Part shown: positions 1-9,759 of the stretch, piece after piece | Layout: each line of letters starts with the position of its first letter | How positions within the stretch are numbered: the stretch's first letter is position 1 | Assembly: GCA_022836615.1 (NCBI GenBank) | Contig: MU405327.1 | Location: 7,814 to 71,813 of the forward strand | Length of the DNA stretch: 64,000 nucleotides | From: Annulohypoxylon bovei var. microspora | Taxonomy: Eukaryota > Ascomycota > Sordariomycetes > Xylariales > Hypoxylaceae | Direction: 5' to 3' | Notes under the pieces: generated by a model | Seen by the model: only the letters and a program-made list of their open reading frames with translations | Told to the model about the DNA's origin: nothing | The model's database searches: none | Made by a program: the position numbers and the translations under genes

Positions 1-92
1 TCATCTGATTTTCTAAGCTCTCCAATTTTTTTATATTTTTTTTCTACACAAGCAGGCCTAGACAAGAACCCATTCTCTAAACACATATTACA

Positions 93-120
93 TTTTTTTT
101 TTTTTTTTTTTTTTTTTTTT
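93..120. repeat. poly-T tract (28 T)
   Basis: Uninterrupted run of 28 T downstream of the 3-prime end of the minus-strand HExxH gene. On the minus strand it is poly-A, so it could be a relic of a reverse-transcribed insertion or a simple homopolymer. No target-site duplication or retroposon body is visible next to it. Confidence 0.85.
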
Positions 121-228
121 CAATTTTAGTATAGTTAACTAACATTAAACTTGAGAGAACTAATCAATAGTAACCGCATTTACACATTTCTAAAATCCCA
201 AAGTCCAACTCATCCTTCTAAACCACCT

Positions 229-262
229 ACCTACCTAGGTAACTAGGTAGGTAGGTACCCAA
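229..262. repeat. example of the dispersed TACCTAGGTA/GTAGGTA family
   Basis: A palindromic CCTAGG-centred tract next to tandem GTAG/CTAC units. Similar tracts occur in nearly every intergenic region (for example 5865-5880, 10600-10612, 11198-11217, 16790-16812, 16938-16976, 23575-23600, 49380-49400, 55785-55800) and almost never in coding exons. Confidence 0.8.
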
Positions 263-301
263 GGTATATAACCTAACAAAGGAGAGAATTCACTGAATAA
301 A

Positions 302-1540
302 CTACCGTCGGTAACTATAACCCCCATTGTAGTCGTTATAATCGTATCTAGACGCTGAAGAATTGCCGTAAGAGGGCCCAGCTTGGCTGTTCCCGTATGG
401 ATCTTGAGGTGGATAGTACCCAGGTTGGCTGTTCCCGTATGGATCTTGCGGTGGGTAGTACCCAGCATAGCTCTGGTTCACATGCGACGGCCGACGATAA
501 GCCATGGAGGAATTTTCACTACTAGTCCCAGCTTGGGGAGGCGTGTATACTGGGTTGTTACGTCGCCTCGCCGCGCGATTGCGCACATCCGTCATCTCTA
601 CACTGGAGCCTCGCAATCCATTGCGATCAGTTTCTGGGATGCTATTAGAGGTACGGATTGGAAATGTGAAATCTGAGTCGCCTCTCATTAGCCTATGTCT
701 AAGATGATATTGTTCGGACATGCGCTTCCTCGTCGTAATAAGTGAAATGAACTTACTTCCGGTTAAGAAATTATTAATATAATCCATTGAAACTAGCCGA
801 GCCGGTACATTGTTACGGCCATCTTGAACCAACCAAGGCACACCCGCCTGCCTTTCCTGCAAGGTGTCGTTGGAATCCTGGTAGAACTCGACTACACCAC
901 CGAATAAAATCGATTCCCAGTAGCGTCCGGACTCGCCTACCGCGTCATTTCCGTATGCCACCAATGTTAGCCTGGGAGGTGTAAGAGGACGCGCAGTTCC
1001 AGTCAGATAGCCAACGAGAAGGTGGACTATCTCATGAGCAACCGAGATCACCATCTGAAACTTGAATCGGGAGTAATTGAGTTGGGCAACATCACGAGGC
1101 TGCCGTCGAGCGTGTGCCATGTTGTTGATGATTCTCACTTGGAAAACCAGAAACCCACCATCTTTAGGGGTCCATTGATTCATATCGTTGCCCCAGCTTT
1201 TCTTCTGTGCGGCCGCTTCTCCATCAACCTGGCCTATCCTTACTCCGGGAAAGTCAGCCCTCATCCTCCGGAGGAACAGATCAATCCAATGAGGCATCTC
1301 CTTAAGCGGATAGTTGTATAGATGGGGAACTGGCTGTTTTTTCGGCGCTGGGTTGTCCCGTAGCCTGATAAGTTCAGTTGCGACTCGGGCGAGCCTATCT
1401 CTTCCTTCAGGGGTCTCGTGGACTGCCAATGCTAGATGTGCAATAGCTTCCACCATATGGAATCGTTCCGAATTTTCTGGAACAGGTATGTCATCCCCAT
1501 TCTCATACGTGTAGACTTCGAGACCATGAACTGTAGACAT
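302..1540 (-). CDS. HExxH-containing protein (putative zinc metalloprotease-like) with proline/tyrosine-rich repeat tail
   Basis: Single-exon gene of 412 residues. An HEIVH motif lies at residues 169-173, followed by a conserved-looking block at 202-209 (GESGRYWE) that supplies Glu203 or Glu209 as possible third zinc ligand, an arrangement like the gluzincins. The catalytic-looking core is about residues 25-280. There is no obvious signal peptide or membrane segment. The last 60 residues are low complexity, rich in Tyr, Pro, Gln, Asn and Ser, and carry two copies of a 14-residue unit (PGYYPPQDPYGNSQ) plus a degenerate third. I recognise the core as a type found in hypothetical proteins of filamentous ascomycetes but know no assigned function. 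Protease activity is inferred from the motif alone. The start is the first ATG of the frame and no intron is needed. Confidence 0.75.
   Translation of the reverse strand: MSTVHGLEVYTYENGDDIPVPENSERFHMVEAIAHLALAVHETPEGRDRLARVATELIRLRDNPAPKKQPVPHLYNYPLKEMPHWIDLFLRRMRADFPGVRIGQVDGEAAAQKKSWGNDMNQWTPKDGGFLVFQVRIINNMAHARRQPRDVAQLNYSRFKFQMVISVAHEIVHLLVGYLTGTARPLTPPRLTLVAYGNDAVGESGRYWESILFGGVVEFYQDSNDTLQERQAGVPWLVQDGRNNVPARLVSMDYINNFLTGSKFISLITTRKRMSEQYHLRHRLMRGDSDFTFPIRTSNSIPETDRNGLRGSSVEMTDVRNRAARRRNNPVYTPPQAGTSSENSSMAYRRPSHVNQSYAGYYPPQDPYGNSQPGYYPPQDPYGNSQAGPSYGNSSASRYDYNDYNGGYSYRR
385..468. repeat. 42-bp direct tandem repeat, two copies
   Basis: Two head-to-tail 42-bp units at 385-426 and 427-468 encode the 14-residue YYPPQDPYGNS repeat in the tail of the HExxH protein. 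The copies differ at a few positions and keep the reading frame, so unit gain or loss would change tail length without a frameshift. Confidence 0.85.
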
Positions 1541-2547
1541 CGTATAAATTTGCAGATAAAATGTATAAAATTATGAGTATAATAGTTCAGATAGATCGAA
1601 TTTGCACTGTAAATGTCCTGGGATGTATACCTAAAGCGAAGAGAATAGGGGAGACGAGTAAGCTCAAAAAGACTGCTTTAACGATGAGAATATGATAGAT
1701 AGCAACTTTTGAACTGTTGAATACCATACAACTTATATATAGGTAGATTCTCATGTTGCCGTCGAGGACATTCTGGTCTCATTGTGGTACTCGTTTCAGA
1801 ATAGACCAACAGTATGGAAAAGGAAAATGAGCTCGCGGTTAACAAACACAATTCTATCAGCCTATAGAAACATAATACCGTATAGCCAAGCGGTTGGTAG
1901 TTTGTTACCTTACGAAGAAGTATGTTGGCTGTTCCCAGTCACTCACTTAACATCATTAGGTAGATAGAGCGTGACGGCGTCTAGCTTGCTCGTGGAACAG
2001 CAAACAACGGCAGTCATTTGATTCTTAGGCGGCTTCCTGCTAAGAAAATTAAAGGGGGGATAACTCAGACCGGATATGGCTTTGATCATATACGACATAC
2101 TACTAGGTATTGACCTAAGCAATAGGTATCGTAGAGCGTTGACCTCTTCAACTTCGGACCGCTTACACACCTTTAAAGCCTCGGCCCGTCTTAGGTAATT
2201 ACCTAGATACTACTAGGTATACGGCTACCTACTTGGATTAGCTTATTTTAATCGAGGCGCTCATCATCCGCGCGGTTAAATGTTCTTGAGAAAGCCCGTG
2301 GGGCTATGCAGCTAACATTGACCCGACAGTCTGGTACGCATCGTGATTGGTGACACTATACCATGTTGGTTGGTTGTTCGGAAAGATCAATGATGAGGGT
2401 AATTATTAGGGCCCGTGCGCTATTATATTCCTTATGTCTTGCCAAATTCTACCTTCTTCCTCCCCGCGAAACAATCAACTTCCATTCTATCCAAATCTTA
2501 TTCATCCAACATATACCTACCTAGTCATTTGATTTCAAGCCCTTACC
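1541..2547. other. intergenic region, divergent promoters
   Basis: About 1 kb between the divergently transcribed HExxH gene and the following plus-strand gene, so it should hold both promoters. It is AT-rich with scattered TACCTAGGTA-type motifs near 2190-2240. I see no ORF with a recognisable product. Confidence 0.6.
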
Positions 2548-3659
2548 ATGAATTCACAAGAGGCAACTGTCCATGATAATGATATCGGACTCGATAATCA
2601 TAATATCGATCGCGACGCTAGAATTAGGAAATTATCGATCGAAGAATTAGACAGTCGACACTCCGATTTATTCGTCCGCGGTCTGAGTCGAGTAATGTCA
2701 ACTGATCTTGCTAAGCTCACATACGCACAAATTATTGATGGTCTCCCCCTGGTCGACACAGTGAACGAGAACTCCTTCGGTTGTCTCCCTAATGACCATC
2801 CACTATATGATATGCATGATAATCTATGTGATGGCATACTGGAGCGAACAGAAGAAATGCGCGCGAATTTCGATCCTAGAGTTCTCAAATTTGATTCTCG
2901 GGTATGTCATCCCCTATGCGATTGTACTAGGCTTGACTGTTAACAGCTGATACTGCATAGCTCATATTTTCCTACCAATCAGCCTCGCCGGGATCGAAAG
3001 TGTTTCGAATGAGGCTGATCGAAATGATCGCCATAGCAGTTCACCAGATTGCTGCGATCCTATTCAAACTTGACACTAGTCTCCATAAAGATGATGGTAT
3101 CACAGAGTGGGTCCCACCGAAAGAAGACACCTTTTTCTGGGAGTTCTTCCCAAATGGCCCCCATCCTACTTTGTTTAATCACTCATGCTATACGGATCAC
3201 GAACAGTACCCAGACGGTGTTGCAGACATAGTCGGGTATTGGGCCGAATCTCGCATATTAGGCGGAGTTGTCTTATTTGATAGGGGAACACCAGATCGGA
3301 AACCTGACACGGACGCAGTCTTTTTCCATCCAGATCGATGTGAGGTCACATATCGGATATATCAGCTACTTGAGAGCCAGAAGCAGCAGCTTCTTGATTT
3401 CCTTCTATCCGATACTGCGGGGCCAAGCCCATTCCCCATTCTAGCAAACATGGAGAATGTTTACCGAGTCGATCCAGAAGATGACATCGAAGACACCGGA
3501 GTGTATCGTGATATATGGGAGCGAAAACCGCTCCCAACTGATTGCCATGATGGCCGACTACATTGTGTATGGGATTCATTTAACTTTCCCACCTGGAAAG
3601 GCTGGCTAGAGGCCAAAGGACGATGTACAGAGCGAAGGGGCCGTCCAGACCGTCAATGA
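2548..3659 (+). CDS. conserved fungal protein of unknown function, two exons
   Basis: Exons 2548-2901 and 2961-3659 give 350 residues. The intron is 59 nt, starts GTATGT, ends CATAG and joins codons in phase 0, which makes the frame continuous across the splice. The N-terminal third is charged. The C-terminal two thirds hold a helical block (LIEMIAIAVHQIA, from about residue 136), then WVPPKED, an ILGGVVLFDRG strand and YRDIWERKPLP. I recognise this kind of protein from filamentous ascomycete genomes, where it stays uncharacterised. No catalytic motif, signal peptide or transmembrane segment is evident. The start is the first ATG of exon 1. Function unknown. Confidence 0.75.
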
Positions 3660-4244
3660 ATTAGTTAGGTGGATCTCTAGTATGAATAGCAAAGCTAAGT
3701 TCTTCATAATTACATAGAGAAATTGCTCTTTAAATCTGCGTAAAATGAGGGATAGTCTTAAAAGTACCCATGTTTATCCTCACCTTTGGGGCCAAATCTC
3801 AACTTAAGTATCACCATATGTTGTAACTCTATTTAATTACTACTTAGGTAGTCTTTCTTAGGTCAAATAGAGGCCAGCTCCCCTTTTTATAGATCGACCG
3901 CTTAAAAGTATATCCTAAGGGTTGACCTAAAGAATTCATCTCATTCACATGCAAAGAGATCCGATGTATCAAATTAGATACACTAGCCTTGATCTTCATT
4001 ACATTAAACATTAATTACCCCCCTCTATCCCACTCCGTTGAAATATCCTCTTGAAGGAAGTCCTACCCATTGGTAGCTGGCTAACCTAGAAGAATATCCC
4101 ATAGTCCGACGAGCGGAAGCATCGTAAAAATCAGCTCGACGTGACAATCTGCACACGTCGGTTTCTCTAAAAGCGTTTATCCATAGCATGTGGTTATCGA
4201 GGGTCCAATCCACACTTGACATCATGAAAGTAACCAGTACTGAG
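3660..4244. other. intergenic region (convergent 3-prime ends)
   Basis: About 585 bp between the 3-prime ends of the unknown plus-strand gene and the first ceramide synthase. It is AT-rich. I see no gene in it. Confidence 0.6.
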
Positions 4245-5587
4245 TTATGAAGCAGAGCGCTTCTGTTTGGCATTCCTTCTCTTCACTGGTACTCCACGAG
4301 TCTCATCATTCTTTGATAACGGTAACTCGCTCACGTCAGCCTTGCTCTCCATCTTAGGCTCCATTGTGTCGAGTTCCGGCTCTTCGTCCTCAGACCGATC
4401 ATCCTTCGCAATGCCCAGGAATATGAAGCGATAAGCGCTGCGTAGCAAGCAGTAAAGCCAGAACAGGTTGAGGAGTTGGAGCGATGCTAATAGCGTGAAC
4501 GTGATGATCTGAGAGGCAAGGCCTTTGTATTGCTCTGTTTCCCAGTTCATTCCGTAAGGACCAACGGTGCTGAACTCAGTAAGAATGGAGTAGAGAATGC
4601 GAAGATTTATGTGGTGGCGGAGGTAGATCCACATAATTATACATAGGCCAAAAGACGGCCCTTGTAAGGGGCTACCAATGTAGTTTAGTGACTTCGATAC
4701 CTATGGAGCGGTAAAGATGTGTTAGTTGTGCCTCTGCGGCTGGCATCTGATGAACGAAAATGGATATATATTCAACTTACAGCGAGGAAGAAGTCACTAA
4801 TATCGTGACTGATGTAGACAGCAATACCAGCATACGTGAAATGAAATCCATAGCTGAGGCCAATAAGAGCTATAGTAACAATGTGGTGTGCCACAAGTTC
4901 CTTGAAGTCTTTACGCTTCTCCTCCATGCCTAACAGCATAACTAGGGCTTGCTGCGCCCAGAATGCAGCCTGGAACAAGTAGTAGAATTTTAACTCTGCC
5001 TCGTGTGTCCTGTGCGGAAAGAACTCGTACATGCCTCGAGTGTTGAAGTACCACACTGGCGTCTGTTTCATACAATACATACCCAAGGGTCCCATGAAGG
5101 CAATGTAGATAGCTACATACATCTGCTCGGTGAAACGTGATTGCTTGCCTCGCGATTTGATACCGCAAAGACGAGCCAGGGGGCGTAATAGCTCGTGCAT
5201 GATAAACTCGCGCGCGAAAGTCAAGAAGATAGTGTAGAAGCATACGAAAGCAATGTCCCAGGGACCTTTGCCATATTGTAGCGAACTCACATCATCCACT
5301 AACTTATATGAAAGGAAGATAAAATGGTGGATAATGTTGGATTCAGTTGGGTCAATTGCGTATAGGAAGAGAACTGCCAATATGAGACCAAACGGCAAAG
5401 CCCATGGGCGACGTAGGAGAGACCGAGTTCTACTACGCTTCGAATGCCTCTTCCGGTCGGTTCGCCTAGGCACGTGGCTGACACCAAGACTCGGTTTCCT
5501 CTGTAGATGTGCTGCACCATTTCCTGCGCGCATGTGCAGCCGGTCGTCCAGAACATGTAAGAGTGAGGGGTCCTTAGATGTTGTCAT
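4245..5587 (-). CDS. ceramide synthase, LAG1 family (TLC domain), copy 1
   Basis: Exons 4781-5587 and 4245-4700 (minus strand) give 420 residues. The intron is 80 nt with GTAAGT donor and ATAG acceptor in phase 0, and the junction restores FFLA-VSKSLNY, typical of the family. Ceramide synthases N-acylate sphingoid bases with fatty acyl-CoA in the ER. The Lag motif is present: RKDFKELVAHH followed by HDISD, giving the paired histidines and aspartate of the active site. Several membrane segments run from about residue 65. The N-terminal 64 residues are basic and contain RSRTRSL (51-57), matching the YPK-type RxRxxS-hydrophobic consensus at Ser56. The C-terminal tail is acidic then basic, as in yeast Lag1/Lac1. 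By its long basic head it resembles lagA/LAG1 more than the neighbouring paralogue, but orthology is inferred. Confidence 0.9.
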
Positions 5588-6436
5588 TGTGCGGAAAAGC
5601 GACGAGGTCGTAATGAATGAGGCAGTCGATGTCTAGTTCTGGACTGAACTGTATGTCGGAGAAATGTCGCAGTGATCTTAGGGTCAATTCTGATATACTC
5701 ATGAGTTATCGGTTCACTATCGTACTATTTGAATTTGAATGTTCAATCGTTGAAAAGGGACTAACAAATTTTAACCTTTTCGGGAAATGACATATTCGGA
5801 TAAGGGCATACCCGAACCTACTAGGTACTAGGCCAGGTCGGAGTCCGCGGAGGGCGTCCTTACCTAAGTACCTAGGTTCCATCCGTTCCGATTGGTTTTC
5901 CTTAGTAGTAATTAATTCCTAGGCTTACATTGCTGGAGCTGGAGCCATGAGGATTTTCAAGTTGACCTACTGTGCCGCATCCTCGATCTCGTCTATCTGT
6001 GTTTTAGGTCTCTTATATTTCGAATTTACATGCCTACCTAGGTACCTAGACCTTTCGAAATGTGCTAAGTCGCGCTCTAAACCCACCAGAGAAAAAGACG
6101 AGGAAGTCGAGGTTACGTAGAGCGATAATGTTCCTGGGCCTTTGCGACACGTTTGTAGGTAAACGTTTTGAGTGGGCCTTGATAAGTCCTTGGAAGGGGA
6201 TTGTTGCTTTTCAATTTATCTGGGTACCTTTACTGGCTCACTAACCAGACAGCCAGAGTACCCTAATGCAACGATATCCACTCTATACGCCGTACAAGTC
6301 TCCAGGTACAAATACGATATCCATGAATAAAATGGAGCCTCACCAAACATTATATGTAGCTTTGGTACATACAGGCGAACTGGCTGATAAGTCATAGATT
6401 CTGACAATCTAGGGATAACGCCACTCAAATTGTTGC
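5588..6436. other. intergenic region between the two ceramide synthases
   Basis: About 850 bp holding the promoter of copy 1 and the 3-prime region of copy 2. TACCTAGGTA-like palindromes occur around 5820-5880 and 6030-6055. No gene seen. Confidence 0.6.
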
Positions 6437-7974
6437 TCAGTCGATTTGCTTCTCGCACCCGACCCGATTTAGCAACTCCTTCCGATCGCTATGCCCGGGC
6501 AGACTAAGGCCGCTCGAACGTGAAACCTCCCTAACGCCAGCACGGCGTTTCCACACGTCAAAGTTGATGGACTCGACGCCGACTTCCTCTTCGAGGGTCC
6601 GTGGTTCGTCGTACTCAACCTCTCCCTCTTCCTCCTCATCCTCGCCGTCCTCGTCGCTCCTAACATCCTCAGCGCTGTCCCCCTTGAGGACACGGATGAT
6701 AACCTGAACAATGAATGCAAACCACACAATCATCACAGCCTGTAGCAAGAGGAGGAATGACAGGAAGCCAAGCCTCGTGCCATCATTCATGCAGACAATG
6801 CCCGCAGGGTTGCGAAAGGGTTCTAGCAGATGCGACCAGTCATCGGGAACCGGAAACGGACCTTCAAGATTACCCGCAGTACCCCGGTAGCAGCCCGTCG
6901 GCATTACTCTAGGCATATCGAAATAGAGACTCCAGCAGGCAATGAGGTATACCACGTGACGTGTTACAAACCATGTAACGGCAAACACACCGAAGATGAC
7001 ATCGCAAATAGTAGTAAAGCCAAGGCTTTTAAGGCATTTAGCAAGCTATTCAGATGTTAGCAAGTTATCGCCCCTATAGTCTGGACGTCTTACGGGGAAA
7101 ATTAACTCGATCATGTCCATCAGAACTAGGATCAAGTTAGCAACTTGGTAATGATGATAGGCGTATCCCGAAGCAATCAGAGCGATGGTGGCAAAATGAT
7201 GGATTATCATCTGCCAGTAATCCTTTCTGCGAACCTCGATATTCACGACAAGGAGCTGCTGTATCCAGTAAGACCACTGAGCAAGTATGTAGCCCTTTAC
7301 GAGCCCCTCGATCTCCCTCTGGGGCCAGTTTGTCCACAATTCTTCCATATTAAGGAAATATGACGAATTTGTGTAGATATACTAAAAACAGTTAGTGGCC
7401 TAGAACGATAACATTTACGACGAGAGAGTACAATACCGTGCCCAAGGTCCAGAATACGGAGTTGTACATCAACATCCATCCCTGCTCGGCGAATCGAGTG
7501 ACATCCTTCTTTTTGGTGATTCCCCAGTAAGTGGCAAGAGGTGCGAGAACGTGCTGCATCAGAGCGGCGCGAATTCCGGTAAAGAGCAGGACGCAGAAGG
7601 TAACAAAATAGATGTCTCCATGGCCAGCGGCGTACTTCCCGGTGGCGGGGTTATAGTGGGATAGAGTGAAGAATTGAGAGGTAAACGGTCTTACCCTAGG
7701 CACAAAACTATGCGTGAGGAAGAGAAAAGTAATTAGTGTGAAAGATACGGCTGTGCGGCAAGCCGTGTTGTTAGCGACGGCTCGATGTCTGGTCTAGGAG
7801 ACGTTTGGAAGATGAGTTTGCCTAGAAGAGACGAGCAGCAACAACGGCGGCATCGTGGCATCGTGGCATCGCGGCATCGAGTGACGTACCAGTCTGATTA
7901 TTGAACAGCCAGCTAGCAAAGCTGTTCTGCTGGCCGCTGCCTTTCCTCGCTATCTTCGTAGCGACGGCCTTCAT
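6437..7974 (-). CDS. ceramide synthase, LAG1 family (TLC domain), copy 2
   Basis: Four exons on the minus strand: 7890-7974, 7437-7750, 7094-7381 and 6437-7045, giving 431 residues. All phases agree (1, 0, 0). Introns are 139, 55 and 48 nt, and the first contains a CTAAC branch site. Splicing restores the family core: PFTSQFFTLSHYNP, SYFLNMEELWTNWP, then RRKDYWQMIIHH (paired active-site histidines) and VLMDMIELIFP. Membrane segments are spread through residues 35-330. The last 90 residues are an acidic tail (EDGEDEEEEGEVEYDEP) like the casein-kinase-2 region of yeast Lag1/Lac1. Unlike copy 1 it has a short N-terminus of about 28 residues without an RxRxxS site. Copy 1 lies 849 bp downstream on the same strand. 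Sequence is clearly diverged from copy 1, so this is an old paralogue pair, perhaps of the barA type. Confidence 0.9.
7849..7880. repeat. 8-bp tandem repeat (GGCATCGN x4) in an intron
   Basis: Four consecutive 8-bp units lie inside intron 1 of ceramide synthase copy 2 (intron 7751-7889). Confidence 0.8.
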
Positions 7975-8494
7975 GTTGACGACCTGTATGGACCTGTATG
8001 TCTAGCAGTCCATTTGCCTGCAAAATATGTCGTTATATTGGCGGTCAGAAAAACGTGGGGAAGAAGGTTAAATTTGATAAGGGGTTTTTTAATTAAACCC
8101 GGCACTAGATCTGCTGCGCCACCACGTCTTGGCCAATAAGAAGGTGGATATTAATGTAACATTTCATTACTTTATACCTTACATAATTTAATTTTTGTAT
8201 AATAATGTTATATCGTCATATCATATTGCACATTAACTTCTCTTTCATGTCATTTTAATTATTAAATCACATCCATGAGTTTTCATTCTTGCAGCAAATC
8301 CAATGGCACTCACTCTGAGTCTCATGATAAGCAAGTAGAATGAAAGCCAAAGCGCACCTTATGATATGATCTATTGGTACATGGTGGGCTGAAAAGAGAA
8401 GAACGATAATAAGAAAAACTTTCTTTCATTTTAAAATAATAATGATACCTACTTACCCCAAATACCTAGGTACATAACTCCCTACCTATCTAGC
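7975..8494. other. intergenic region, AT-rich
   Basis: About 520 bp upstream of ceramide synthase copy 2 and downstream of the dioxygenase remnant. The stretch 8140-8280 is very AT-rich. No gene seen. Confidence 0.6.
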
Positions 8495-9640
8495 CTATAG
8501 CGACGTACCATTATTGGACTTACTTTCACCTAGAGGACAATCACTAATCCTTATACGCGTATCATCCCACAAGGCCGCTAGGACCGTCCTCTCACCGGTC
8601 CAGGGAGAACGAGAGTGCATAACAGCATAGTTCTACAGAAAGGATATCAGTTTCACCATCACAGTCGCAGCTACGGCGTGAAAAGGGGTGGTGTTCATCT
8701 TACATCGAGCAAAACAATATCACCGGTTTGCCATTTGACCAACACTTGGAGAGATTCAGCTAGCGCTAGCGCTAGATCAAGATGTTCTTTCTCAATCGGT
8801 GTTCCGTCACCATATTCAGGAGGTGGATGATATGAGTCGTCATCACCTCGATAAGGAGGCTCTGTCGCCCCGTGGTGTGCTTCGACCCCATGCACTAGTG
8901 ACATTACCGAACCAGGTAACTGCCGATCAAGGATCACGAGATCAACCACCACAATACAACACATCATGCATATCACCCTAAGTAGCCCTATCTCCACCTG
9001 ATCAGTGCCTTGCTAAAGTAGGTGAAATCTCAACAAGCTGCAGCTCAATAGAGGTATTATGGAATTCACGGAATTGAATATCCTACTGGGGACAATATGT
9101 GTCACACTCAGGGAACCGTCTTCGTGCCATTCGAACCGGTCACTATGTCGCCGAACCTCCTTCTCAATCTTCCTCCTAATGGTCTCTTTGTCGTCGCCAG
9201 GTTGTATATGCTGTCCATATGCGCCAACAACACTCGTACCCGTGTTTGATCGGATATCCTCTAACCCGTATCTATACACATACTTCACGCCCTTCTGAAC
9301 TAACTTCTCGATAAATTCAGGAGCCTGTTCCTTGAGTTCTCTTGCGAATCCAAGACTGGATATAATTGGAGTTTCGCCACCTAAGTATAAGGTAAGATTT
9401 TAATTGAGCTGAACCGGATTATATGAGAAGTCAAGTACTAGAGTCCGGTGTGTGTAAGCAAGAGAAGGTCAGCCAAGAAGGATTTATGGTTGACCATCCG
9501 TACTCATTGTGAGGCAAGATAGGAAGCTCTGGAGGCCTTCGAGATATCAGTGGCATTTTTATGATAGAGAATCGGAAACATTACCCTTCGTTCGCAGTTT
9601 TGACATTTTTTGCCAACACTGTTCGTATCGGTGGTCTATG
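8495..9640 (-). pseudogene. TauD/TfdA-like Fe(II)/2-oxoglutarate dioxygenase, decayed
   Basis: Pieces of a clavaminate-synthase-like dioxygenase can be read in order on the minus strand: TANE at 9585-9640, then PPELPILPHNEYGW (9439-9536, HxE iron ligands), SGETPIISSL to HIVPS (about 9088-9380), TWFGNVTSAWGR, then HGATEPPYRGDD through WQTGDIVLLD (down to 8704) and NYAVMHSRSPWTGER (8495-8632, distal iron His and 2-oxoglutarate Arg). Three introns near 9537-9584, 9381-9438 and 8633-8703 still splice in phase. It is broken by a one-base shift between the TWFGN block and the HGATEPP block (8874-8890), an apparent in-frame TGA at 8926-8928, and the loss of the usual N-terminal ~80 residues, where the neighbouring transporter starts. 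Sequencing error could mimic the shift but not the missing N-terminus. Confidence 0.72.
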
Positions 9641-9759
9641 TAAGAAGCACAGCTTAATTTGAATCTGGAACAAATTAGTCGAAGTACTTCCCTGTATGCC
9701 GCCGGGAAGGGATTTAACGGCAGAAGTCACTACTAAGACACTCCCGTCCGGAGAAGAGG

